Origin: DATARH01 sp050246595 | GTDB lineage: Bacteria; Pseudomonadota; Alphaproteobacteria; ATCC43930; CGMCC-115725 | DNA length: 63,630 bases | Assembly: GCA_050246595.1 (NCBI GenBank) | Contig: JBFWVT010000025.1 | Coordinates: forward strand, 1 to 63,630 | Direction of reading: 5' to 3' | In this document: positions 52,886 to 60,438 of the stretch, one piece after another | Numbering within the stretch: position 1 is the first letter of the stretch | How the letters are laid out: each line of letters starts with the position of its first letter | Translations under genes and position numbers: made by a program | Notes under the pieces: model-generated | Told to the model about the DNA's origin: nothing | Database searches by the model: none | Seen by the model: the letters and a program-made list of their open reading frames with translations, nothing else

Positions 52886-54757
52886 CTAACCGTCCGCCGC
52901 CAGCCGCGGATCGACCGACCCTTGCTCGACCTTGTAGATCTCGGCGCCCGTCTCGACGAACTCCTTCGACTTCTCCGCCATGCCGCTCTTTGCGTAATCG
53001 CGGATTTCCTGCGTGATCTGCATCGAGCAGAATTTCGGACCGCACATCGAGCAGAAATGCGCCAGCTTGGCTCCTTCGGCCGGCAATGTCTGGTCGTGGA
53101 ACTTCTCGGCCGTCTCGGGATCGAGCGCGAGGTTGAACTGGTCGCGCCAGCGGAACTCGAACCGCGCCCGCGACAGCGCGTCGTCGCGCTCGCGCGCCGC
53201 CGGGTGGCCTTTCGCCAGATCGGCGGCGTGCGCCGCGATCTTGTAGGTGATGACGCCGGTCTTGACGTCGTCGCGGTCGGGCAGGCCGAGATGCTCCTTC
53301 GGCGTCACGTAGCAGAGCAACGCCGTGCCGAACCAGCCGATCATCGCCGCGCCGATCCCGCTCGTGATATGGTCGTAGCCCGGCGCCACGTCGGTGACGA
53401 GGGGGCCGAGCGTATAAAACGGCGCCTCGCCGCATTCGGCGAGCTGCTTGTCCATGTTGATCTTGATCTTGTGCATCGGCACGTGGCCGGGGCCTTCGAT
53501 CATGACCTGGACGCCGTCCTCCCAGGCGAGCTTGGTCAATTCTCCCAGGGTTTCGAGTTCGGCGAACTGCGCCCGGTCGTTCGCGTCGGCGTTCGATCCC
53601 GGCCTGAGACCGTCGCCGAACGAATAGGCCACGTCATAGGCCCGCATGATCTCGTTGATCTCGCGGATATGCGTATAGAGGAAATTCTCCTTGTGATGCG
53701 CCAGGCACCATTTCGCCATGATCGAGCCGCCGCGCGACACGATCCCGGTCACGCGCGACGCGGTCAGCGGGATATACGCCAGCCGCACCCCGGCATGGAT
53801 CGTGAAGTAATCGACCCCCTGCTCGGCCTGTTCGATCAGCGTGTCGCGGAACAATTCCCAGGTCAGCTCCTCGGCCTTGCCGCCGACTTTTTCAAGCGCC
53901 TGATAAATCGGCACCGTGCCGATCGGCACCGGCGAGTTGCGGATGATCCATTCGCGGATCGTGTGGATGTTGCGCCCGGTCGAGAGGTCCATGACCGTGT
54001 CGGCGCCCCAACGCGTCGCCCACACGAGCTTGTCGACTTCCTCGGCGACCGACGAAGTGACGATCGAGTTGCCGATATTGGCGTTGACCTTCACCAGGAA
54101 GTTGCGGCCGATGATCATCGGCTCGGATTCCGGGTGGTTGATGTTGTTCGGGATGATCGCCCGGCCGCGCGCGATCTCGTCGCGCACAAATTCCGGCGTC
54201 ACGTGCTCCGGAATGCTCGCGCCGAACGACTCGCCGTCGCGCGCGCCCTCCCACGCCTGCTCGCGCCCGAGATTCTCGCGGATCGCGACATATTCCATCT
54301 CCGGCGTGACGATGCCGCGCCTGGCATAGGCGTATTGCGTCACCGCTTGACCGGGCTTGGCGCGCAACACCGTGCGGCCGGCGCGGTTGAATTCCGGCAC
54401 CGCGCTCTGCTCGCCGCGCCTGAGGCCGTTATCCTCGGGCCGGATCTCGCGGCCCGGCACCTCCTCGACATCGCCGCGCGCCAATATCCACGACCGCCGT
54501 AATTCGGGCAGCCCGGTGCGGATGTCGGTCGCCATTTCCGGGTCCGAATAAGGCCCGGAGGTGTCGTAGACCCGGACCGGCTTCTCGTTGGCGCTCGGGG
54601 TCAGGTCGATCTCGCGCATCGCGACGCGCAAATCGCCATGGCGGCGCCCCGCGACATAGATCTTGCGCGACGACGGGAACGGGCCGGTCGTGACCTGCGG
54701 TACGGCGCCGTCGGCGGTCGCCATGGAGGCGGACGACAGGGGGGCTGAATCGGGCAT
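52886..54757 (-). CDS. thiC: Phosphomethylpyrimidine synthase
   Basis: Radical-SAM enzyme converting aminoimidazole ribotide to HMP phosphate in thiamine synthesis, 623 aa. The C-terminal cluster motif CSMCGPKFC binds [4Fe-4S]. Other ThiC hallmarks are GRTVLRAKPGQAVTQYAYA, VNANIGNS, YFTIHAGVRL, RGGSIMAKW and MIEGPGHVPMH. ATG 54757 has GGAG seven bases upstream and is preferred over TTG 54763. A TPP riboswitch precedes it, so it should be repressed by thiamine pyrophosphate. No other thi genes are adjacent. Confidence 0.97.
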   Translation of the reverse strand: MPDSAPLSSASMATADGAVPQVTTGPFPSSRKIYVAGRRHGDLRVAMREIDLTPSANEKPVRVYDTSGPYSDPEMATDIRTGLPELRRSWILARGDVEEVPGREIRPEDNGLRRGEQSAVPEFNRAGRTVLRAKPGQAVTQYAYARRGIVTPEMEYVAIRENLGREQAWEGARDGESFGASIPEHVTPEFVRDEIARGRAIIPNNINHPESEPMIIGRNFLVKVNANIGNSIVTSSVAEEVDKLVWATRWGADTVMDLSTGRNIHTIREWIIRNSPVPIGTVPIYQALEKVGGKAEELTWELFRDTLIEQAEQGVDYFTIHAGVRLAYIPLTASRVTGIVSRGGSIMAKWCLAHHKENFLYTHIREINEIMRAYDVAYSFGDGLRPGSNADANDRAQFAELETLGELTKLAWEDGVQVMIEGPGHVPMHKIKINMDKQLAECGEAPFYTLGPLVTDVAPGYDHITSGIGAAMIGWFGTALLCYVTPKEHLGLPDRDDVKTGVITYKIAAHAADLAKGHPAARERDDALSRARFEFRWRDQFNLALDPETAEKFHDQTLPAEGAKLAHFCSMCGPKFCSMQITQEIRDYAKSGMAEKSKEFVETGAEIYKVEQGSVDPRLAADG

Positions 54758-54840
54758 CGACAATCTCCGTTGCGCCGGTAAGGCGGCGACCCGGATCGTT
54801 GCGCGGTATCGAGGAAACGGCGCTTGGCCGAAGCGTTCCT

Positions 54841-54925
54841 GTCCCTACGCCGGCACGACCCGGATCAGGTTCAAAGGGTTTCCGCGGACCAGCGGTCTCT
54901 CAGCCCCTCCCCGGGGCACCCCTTG
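54841..54925 (-). promoter_or_regulatory. TPP riboswitch (THI element)
   Basis: On the minus strand the conserved pieces appear in order: GGGGTGCCCC, GGCTGAGAGACC, CCTTTGAACCTGATCCGGGT, then CCGGCGTAGGGAC. These are the thiamine-pyrophosphate-binding aptamer elements. It lies about 84 nt upstream of thiC in the same orientation, and the intervening sequence would hold the expression platform. Confidence 0.95.
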
Positions 54926-54978
54926 GAAGCCGCGATTACGACAGGTTGCCGCACATCCGTCAAGCGCCCCCGTGATTC

Positions 54979-55164
54979 GGTAATGTCTCAGTTTGAATGC
55001 AACAGCGGCACTGTCATTCCGGGGCCGTCCGCAGGGCGGAACCTGGAATCCATGAACATCAACCTCTCCAAGGACTTCAGGGGCCTGTGTTGATGGATTC
55101 CGGGCTCGCGGGCTACGCCCGCGCCCCGGAATGACAAGGTTGCAATTCAAACTGAGACACTACC
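54979..55164. mobile_element. MITE-like element B (186 bp) with 8-bp target duplication
   Basis: The ends are GGTAATGTCTCAGTTTGAAT (left) and, read inward from the right, GGTAGTGTCTCAGTTTGAAT, the same family as element A. Perfect flanking direct repeats CGTGATTC lie at 54971-54978 and 55165-55172. The interior is a different REP-type palindrome (GTCATTCCGGGGC ... GCCCCGGAATGAC) from that in element A. No coding capacity. It sits between the thiC riboswitch and the F420 island. Confidence 0.87.
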
Positions 55165-55255
55165 CGTGATTCGCCGTCCCGCCGAGCATTGCGCGAGCCA
55201 AACCGGGTGCTTCCTGCTAGGCTGAAGCCCGGGTCCAGCATCGCGGGAGGCGGAG

Positions 55256-56206
55256 ATGCAGTTCGGGTTTGGCGCACCGGTCAGCGGTCCGCTGTCGGGG
55301 CCGCGCGACCTCGCGCGTATCGTCAGCGAGGGCGAGGCGCTCGGCTACGACTATTGCACGCTCAGCGACCATGTCGTGATCCCGCGCGAGCTGGAAGCGA
55401 AATACCCGTATTCCGATACGGGCGAATTTCCGGGCCGGGCCGGCGGCGACCGGCACGAGCAGTTGACCGCGGTCACCTTTGCCGCGGCCAAGACCGAGAA
55501 ACTGCGTCTGGTCACCTCGGTCACCGTCGTGCCGCACCGCCCGCCGGTGCTGACCGCGAAGATCATCGCGACAATCGACGTGCTGTCGGAGGGCCGCTTC
55601 ACCTGGGGCATCGGGGTCGGCTGGTGCCGTGAGGAATTCGAGGCGATCGGCACCGAGCCGTTCAACGAGCGCGGCGCCGTCACCGACGAGACGATCGCGG
55701 TCTGCCGCGAGCTGTGGACCAATGAAAATCCTAGCTTCAGCGGCAAATACGCGAATTTCTCAAACATCTTCTTCCAGCCGCGCCCGGTCCAGAAGCGGGT
55801 GCCGATCTGGGTCGGCGGCGAAAGCGGCCCGGCGATGCGGCGCACGGCACGGCTCGCCGATGCCTGGTACCCGATCGGCACCAACCCGAAGAACCGGCTC
55901 GACACGCTGAAACGGCTCGAAGGCGGCATCGAGCGGCTCAGGGGGCTGACCCGCGATGCCGGGCGCGACCCGTCCGCGGTCGGCGTGTCGTACCGCTTCA
56001 GCCAGTTCGGCCGGGCGATCCCGGAGCGCGCCGACAACGGCGACCGCCGGCTCGGCTCCGGCGACAACGCTTCGGTCGCTTCCGATCTGCGCGCCTTGCG
56101 CGATCTCGGAATCGGCGCGGTCGATTTCAACTTCGACGGCGCCACCGCCGACGAAGTGATCGCAAATATGCGCCGCTTCCGCGAGGACGTGCTGACGAAG
56201 GTTTGA
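55256..56206 (+). CDS. LLM class F420-dependent oxidoreductase
   Basis: Luciferase-like TIM-barrel enzyme of 316 aa, predicted to use coenzyme F420. Family segments are LSDHVVIPRE, LVTSVTVVPHRPPVLTAKI, LSEGRFTWGIGVGWCREEFEA, PIWVGGESGPAMRRTARLADAWYP. The context, immediately upstream of an F420-dependent glucose-6-phosphate dehydrogenase and the F420 biosynthesis genes, favours F420 over FMN. The ATG has GGAGGCGGAG upstream. Substrate unknown. Confidence 0.87.
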   Translation: MQFGFGAPVSGPLSGPRDLARIVSEGEALGYDYCTLSDHVVIPRELEAKYPYSDTGEFPGRAGGDRHEQLTAVTFAAAKTEKLRLVTSVTVVPHRPPVLTAKIIATIDVLSEGRFTWGIGVGWCREEFEAIGTEPFNERGAVTDETIAVCRELWTNENPSFSGKYANFSNIFFQPRPVQKRVPIWVGGESGPAMRRTARLADAWYPIGTNPKNRLDTLKRLEGGIERLRGLTRDAGRDPSAVGVSYRFSQFGRAIPERADNGDRRLGSGDNASVASDLRALRDLGIGAVDFNFDGATADEVIANMRRFREDVLTKV

Positions 56207-56223
56207 TTGAGTGAGAGAAGAGA

Positions 56224-56395
56224 AGGTAACGCAAAAGACACAAAGGATACGCAAAGGACGCGAAGGCGGCTTTCGGCGCGAAGCGCTTTCCATTCCTTGC
56301 GAGAGAGTGCCGCATCGTCAGTTTTGATGGGCGCTGCGCACCCGTATTTACTCCTTTGCGCCCTTTGCGTGTCCTTCGCGCCCTTTGCGTTACCT
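56224..56395. repeat. Imperfect palindromic element, about 172 bp
   Basis: The two ends are long imperfect inverted repeats. The left begins AGGTAACGCAAAAGACACAA; the right, read inward, begins AGGTAACGCAAAGGGCGCGA. Both arms contain repeated CGCAAAGG/CGCGAAGG units. No target duplication is obvious. It fills most of the 206-bp gap between the LLM gene and fgd, ending about 18 bp before the fgd start and close to its ribosome-binding site. Confidence 0.7.
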
Positions 56396-56412
56396 AACTC
56401 CAGGAGCGACAG

Positions 56413-57417
56413 GTGCTGAAACTCGGATACAAAGCCTCGGCCGAGCAGTTCGGCCCGACCGATCTGCTCAACTTCTCATGTCTCGCCGAGGAAGTCGGGT
56501 TCGACTCGATCTTTGTCAGCGACCATTTCCAGCCGTGGAAGCACACCGATGGGCACGCGCCGAATGCGCTTGCCTGGCTCGGCGCGCTCGGCGCCCGCAC
56601 CAGCCGCGCGGTTATCGGCACCAGCGTGCTGACCCCGACCTTCCGCTATCATCCCTCGATTGTCGCGCAGGTCTTCGGCACGCTCGGTGCGATGTTTCCG
56701 GGCCGCGTCGTGCTCGGCGTCGGGACCGGCGAGTCATTGAACGAGGTGCCGTCGAGCGGCGTCAAATGGCCCGGTCCCAAGGAACGGCGCGACCGGCTGC
56801 GCGAGGCGATCGCGCTCATCAACAAATTGTGGACCGAGGACCGGGTCACCTTCGAAGGGCAATTCTATCGCACCGAGAGCGCGACAATCTACGACAGGCC
56901 CACGGAGAAGGTGCCGATCTGGGTCGCCGCCTCCGGTCCGCTGGCGGCGCAGATGGCCGGGCAGGTCGCGGAAGGTTTTATCTGCACCAGCGGCAAGGCC
57001 CCCTCGCTGTACAGCGAGCAACTGGTGCCGAAGGTCGAGGAGGGCGCCGCGCGGCGCGGCCGCGACGCCTCGCAAATCGAGCGGATGATCGAGGTCAAGG
57101 TGTCGTTCGACACCGATGCCGCGCAGGCCAAGGAGCTGACCCGCCACTGGGCGGCGCTGGCGCTGTCGCCCGAGGAAAAGGTCGGGGTCGAGGACCCGGT
57201 CGAGATGGAGCGCCTCGCCGACGCGTTGCCGCTCGACCGCGCCGCCAGCCGCTGGATCGTGTCGAGCGATCCCGACGAGCAGGTCGAGAAAATCCGGCCC
57301 TATGTCGATCTCGGCTTCCGTCATCTGGTCTTCCACGCCCCCGGCCCGGATCAGGCGCGGTTCCTCAAGCTCTACGCCGAGCAGGTCGTGCCGCGTCTGC
57401 GCAAGTCGTTCGGGTGA
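56413..57417 (+). CDS. fgd: F420-dependent glucose-6-phosphate dehydrogenase
   Basis: Oxidises glucose-6-phosphate to 6-phosphogluconolactone and reduces F420, 334 aa. It follows mycobacterial FGD closely: LKLGYKASAEQFG, VSDHFQPWKHTDGHAPNAL (with the active-site His), GTSVLTPTFRYHPSIVAQ, LGVGTGESLNEV, GFICTSGKAPSLYSEQL, VSSDPDEQVEKIRPYVDLG. The GTG start at 56413 has AGGAG at good spacing. With the biosynthetic genes just downstream it would keep F420 reduced. FGD is best known from actinobacteria, so transfer is possible. Confidence 0.9.
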   Translation: MLKLGYKASAEQFGPTDLLNFSCLAEEVGFDSIFVSDHFQPWKHTDGHAPNALAWLGALGARTSRAVIGTSVLTPTFRYHPSIVAQVFGTLGAMFPGRVVLGVGTGESLNEVPSSGVKWPGPKERRDRLREAIALINKLWTEDRVTFEGQFYRTESATIYDRPTEKVPIWVAASGPLAAQMAGQVAEGFICTSGKAPSLYSEQLVPKVEEGAARRGRDASQIERMIEVKVSFDTDAAQAKELTRHWAALALSPEEKVGVEDPVEMERLADALPLDRAASRWIVSSDPDEQVEKIRPYVDLGFRHLVFHAPGPDQARFLKLYAEQVVPRLRKSFG

Positions 57418-57537
57418 GCGCCAGGGGCGATTGCACGGAGCGGCCCCACGGCGGCGGCTTGCAGCGATGCATTCGTCGATAGGGATCGCAGTCCCGCCTT
57501 CCGCCGGGATTGCATTGTGTTGTTCGCGCAGGTTGGC

Positions 57538-58311
57538 ATGGCATCGCAACTGACCGTCACCGGCCTCCGTGGCGTCCCGCTGGTGCAAGCAGGCGACGAC
57601 CTCGCCGCCCTCGCGCTCGCCGCCTATGCCGAAACCGGCCTCGCGCCGCAGGACGGCGATGTGCTCGTCGTCGCGCAAAAGATCGTCTCGAAGGCCGAGG
57701 GCCGCCTTGTCGATGTCTCTTCTATCGAACCCTCGCCTGATGCCGTCATGCTCGCCGCCGAGGTCGAGAAGGACCCGCGCCTTGTCGAGGTTATCCTGTC
57801 CGAGTCCCGCCGCATCGTGCGGCACCGGCCGAATTTGATGATCGCCGAGCACCGGCTCGGCTATGTGATGGCCAATGCCGGCATCGACCATTCGAATGTC
57901 GCGCCGGACGACGGCAGCGGCATCGAACGCGTGCTGCTGCTGCCGGTCGATCCCGACGCCTCGGCCGAGCGATTGCGCGGCGATCTTTCGCGGCGCTGCG
58001 GCAGACGGATCGCTGTTATTATCAGCGACAGTTTCGGGCGGCCGTTCCGTCGCGGCACCGTCGGCATTGCATTGGGCGCCGCCGGGTTGCCGGCGATCAT
58101 CGACTGGCGCGGCCAGCCCGATCTGTTTGGTCGCATTCTCGAAGTCACCGAGACTGGCTTTGCCGACGAGATCGCTGCCGCCGCCTCGCTGGTGCAGGGC
58201 CAGGCCGCCGAAGCGACGCCGATCGTGCTGGTGCGCGGTCTGTCCTGGTCGGCCCCCGACGCTCCCGGTCTCGCGCTGGTCCGCCCCGCGGAGCACGATC
58301 TGTTCCGATGA
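57538..58311 (+). CDS. cofE: Coenzyme F420:L-glutamate ligase
   Basis: GTP-dependent ligase adding glutamates to F420-0, 257 aa. Motifs are DGDVLVVAQKIVSKAEGRLV, MANAGIDHSNVA, RCGRRIAVIISDSFGRPFRRG and VGIALGAAGLP. It lacks the C-terminal FMN-binding nitroreductase domain of actinobacterial FbiB, so it matches the short archaeal/proteobacterial CofE form. ATG 57538 begins close to the conserved VTGLRGVPLVQAGDD; an earlier TTG at 57517 is possible. A block of palindromic repeats separates it from cofD. Confidence 0.93.
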   Translation: MASQLTVTGLRGVPLVQAGDDLAALALAAYAETGLAPQDGDVLVVAQKIVSKAEGRLVDVSSIEPSPDAVMLAAEVEKDPRLVEVILSESRRIVRHRPNLMIAEHRLGYVMANAGIDHSNVAPDDGSGIERVLLLPVDPDASAERLRGDLSRRCGRRIAVIISDSFGRPFRRGTVGIALGAAGLPAIIDWRGQPDLFGRILEVTETGFADEIAAAASLVQGQAAEATPIVLVRGLSWSAPDAPGLALVRPAEHDLFR

Positions 58312-58333
58312 AAACCGGTCCTCTGTCACACGG

Positions 58334-58501
58334 CTTGTCTCCCCCTCTCCGCCCTTCAGGGGGGAGGGAGCCTGCCCCGGACTTGATCCGGGGGAGGGGC
58401 CCGGCGCGCAAGCGCCGGGAGGGTGAGGTGGGTGTCGGCAACCGTTCCGGAATCCCCCGCCTCTCCCCAACCCTCTCCACCCCCAGGGGTGGAGAGGGAG
58501 T
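58334..58501. repeat. Block of GC-rich palindromes between cofE and cofD
   Basis: Most of the 205-bp gap is made of nested inverted repeats: CTCCCCCTCTCCGCCC with GGGGGGAGGGAG, CCGGCGCGCAAGCGCCGG, CTTGATCCGGGGGAG, and CCCTCTCCACCCCCAGGGGTGGAGAGGG. The GATCCGG core resembles the elements inside cofD and the glycosyltransferase gene. It has no coding role here. Confidence 0.75.
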
Positions 58502-58516
58502 AAGCAAGCCTCTGCG

Positions 58517-59635
58517 ATGACGCGGACGCATGGTCCGGTCCTCGCGCTGTCCGGCGGGGTCGGCGGCGCCAAGCTCGCGCTCGGTCTCTACCGCGTGCTG
58601 CCGCCCGACACGCTGACCGTTGTCGCCAATACCGGCGACGATTTCGAGCATCTCGGTCTCGCGATCTCGCCCGATCTCGACACGCTGCTTTACACATTGT
58701 CCGGGCAGGCCAACCCGGAACTCGGCTGGGGCCGCGCCGGCGAGACCTGGACTTTTATGACCGCGCTCGAAGCGCTCGGCGGCGAGACCTGGTTCCGCCT
58801 TGGCGACGGCGATCTCGCGACCCATGTCGAGCGCACCCGCCGCCTGCGTGCGGGCGAGAGCCTGTCGGCGATATCAGACGATTTCCGCCGCCGTCTCGGC
58901 ATCAGGGCGCGGCTGTTGCCGATGTCCGACGATCCCGTGCGCACCCGGCTGCGGACGCTTTCGGCTCACCCCCACCCCAACTCTTTCTTCCTCGGGCTTG
59001 ACCCGGGGATCACGGGGGAGGAGGTCTCCTCCGCATTTCTCACAAACCCTCCCCCGCAAGCGGGGGAGGGCAGGGTGGGGGTCCCGCCGCAAACCCCGAT
59101 ACAGGCGGCCGACAATCGCGATCCCGGCGGCGATTGGCTCGACTTCCAGGATTATTTTGTCCGCCTGCGCTGCGCGCCCGTGATTTCGGAACTGGCCTTC
59201 GCCGGCGCCGAGACCGCGCGCCCGCATCCGGATGTTCTCGCCGCGCTGGCAGACCCGGAATTGCGCGCTGTCGTCGTCTGTCCATCGAACCCGTTTATCA
59301 GCATCGACCCGATCCTCGCCGTGCCCGGTATGCGCGAGGCGCTGCGCGGCTGCCGGGCGCCAGTCGTCGCCGTGTCGCCGATCGTCGCCGGTCAGGCCGT
59401 CAAGGGACCGACCGCCAAGATGATGGCCGAACTCGGCCTGCCGGTCGATGCCGCGACCCCGGCGCGCCGCTACCGCGATTTTCTCGACGTCTACATCGCC
59501 GACGAGGCCGATGCGGCGGCCGTTGCCGATCTCGACATCCCGGTCGTGCTCGCGCGCACCTTGATGCAGAGCCTCGAAGATCGCGAGGCGCTGGCTCGCA
59601 CCGTCCTCGCCGTCGCCGACCGCGTCCGGGTATGA
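58517..59635 (+). CDS. cofD: 2-phospho-L-lactate transferase with in-frame repeat insertion
   Basis: Transfers a phospholactyl-type group (or its PEP or 3-phosphoglycerate relative) from the activated donor to FO, making F420-0 or its precursor; 372 aa. Motifs are LALSGGVGGAKLALGLYRVL, VANTGDDFEHLGLAISPDLD, GWGRAGETWTFM, CPSNPFISIDPILAVPG and VSPIVAGQAVKGPTAKMM. The family sequence RTLS...DWLDFQDYFVR is interrupted at about residues 151-189 by a peptide translated from a palindromic element (PHPN, LDPGITGE, NPPPQAGEG, RVGV), so it is longer than the usual about 310-330 aa. It ends in an ATGA overlap with cofC. Confidence 0.93.
   Translation: MTRTHGPVLALSGGVGGAKLALGLYRVLPPDTLTVVANTGDDFEHLGLAISPDLDTLLYTLSGQANPELGWGRAGETWTFMTALEALGGETWFRLGDGDLATHVERTRRLRAGESLSAISDDFRRRLGIRARLLPMSDDPVRTRLRTLSAHPHPNSFFLGLDPGITGEEVSSAFLTNPPPQAGEGRVGVPPQTPIQAADNRDPGGDWLDFQDYFVRLRCAPVISELAFAGAETARPHPDVLAALADPELRAVVVCPSNPFISIDPILAVPGMREALRGCRAPVVAVSPIVAGQAVKGPTAKMMAELGLPVDAATPARRYRDFLDVYIADEADAAAVADLDIPVVLARTLMQSLEDREALARTVLAVADRVRV
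58968..59082 (+). repeat. Palindromic element inserted in frame in cofD
   Basis: About 115 bp bounded by ACCCCCACCC (58968) and its complement GGGTGGGGGT (to 59082). It contains CTTGACCCGGGGATCACG and CCCTCCCCCGCAAGCGGGGG. It keeps the cofD frame open and encodes LDPGITGE, as in the glycosyltransferase copy, and NPPPQAGEG, as in the cofGH copy. Confidence 0.85.
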
Positions 59636-60354
59636 TCGACGCCGCGGATATCTGGGCCGTCGTCCCGGTCAAGGACACCGCCGCCGCGAAAACGCGGCTC
59701 GCGCCGGCGCTGCCGGCCGAATTGCGGCAGGGGTTGGCCCTGGCGATGCTCGAAGACGTGCTGGCCGCCCTCGCCGAAGCGCGCGGTCTCGCCGGTCGTC
59801 TGCTCGTCACGACCGACCCGGCCGCGCGAGAGCTCGCCTCCCGCTATGGAGCGCATTGTCTCGCCGATGGCGCGCGTGACGGCCACACCGGCGCGGTCGC
59901 CGCGGCCGCGCGACATCTCGCCGCTGAGGGGTGCGGCGCGATGCTGACCCTGCCCGGCGATATCCCGCTGGTCACCGCCGCCGAGATCGAACGCCTGATC
60001 GCCGCACACCTTGAGGCGTCGCGATGGCCGGCGCCCTCCTTTACGATTGCGCCCTCACATGACGAAATGGGATCGAACGCGATCATCCTATCGCCGCCCG
60101 ACGCCGTGCCCTTGCGTTTTGGCGACGACAGTTTCCGCCCGCATCTCGCCGCCGCCTGGGCTTCCGGTATCGAGCCGACGGTCGTCAAGCTGCCCGGCAT
60201 CGCATTGGATATCGACAACCCCGCCGATCTCGCGCATTTTTCGCAACTCGGATCGCGCACGCGAGCGGGCCTGTGGCTCGCAACGCATGCCGGCGTTCTC
60301 GCATCGGCGGGCTTTGCACTGCCCCCGATGCCGGGGACGCGGCGTCCGTCGTGA
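59632..60354 (+). CDS. cofC: 2-phospho-L-lactate guanylyltransferase
   Basis: Uses GTP to activate the three-carbon phosphoacid for CofD, 240 aa, nucleotidyltransferase fold. Motifs are WAVVPVKDTAAAKTRLAPAL at the N-terminus, ADGARDGHTGAVAAAARHL, MLTLPGDIPLVTAAEI and GSNAIILSPPDAVPLRFGDDSF. The preferred acid (2-phospholactate, PEP or 3-phosphoglycerate) differs between lineages and cannot be read confidently here. The ATG overlaps the cofD stop (ATGA). Confidence 0.92.
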   Translation: MIDAADIWAVVPVKDTAAAKTRLAPALPAELRQGLALAMLEDVLAALAEARGLAGRLLVTTDPAARELASRYGAHCLADGARDGHTGAVAAAARHLAAEGCGAMLTLPGDIPLVTAAEIERLIAAHLEASRWPAPSFTIAPSHDEMGSNAIILSPPDAVPLRFGDDSFRPHLAAAWASGIEPTVVKLPGIALDIDNPADLAHFSQLGSRTRAGLWLATHAGVLASAGFALPPMPGTRRPS

Positions 60355-60438
60355 CGCGGTGCCCCCGCTAGCGGGATTACCTCCTGACTGAGAAAACCGG
60401 CGGCGTTCGGCAGCGAACGAGATCCGGAGGGGCGAGGC

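Noticed and set aside
54979..55164. Elements A and B as remnants of a coding insertion sequence
   Set aside because: Both are under 190 bp with intact ends and target duplications and contain only palindromes, so they are non-autonomous units, not decayed transposase genes.
58517..59635. cofD as a frameshifted or broken gene
   Set aside because: The unusual central peptide is explained by an in-frame palindromic element. All CofD motifs before and after it are intact in one frame.
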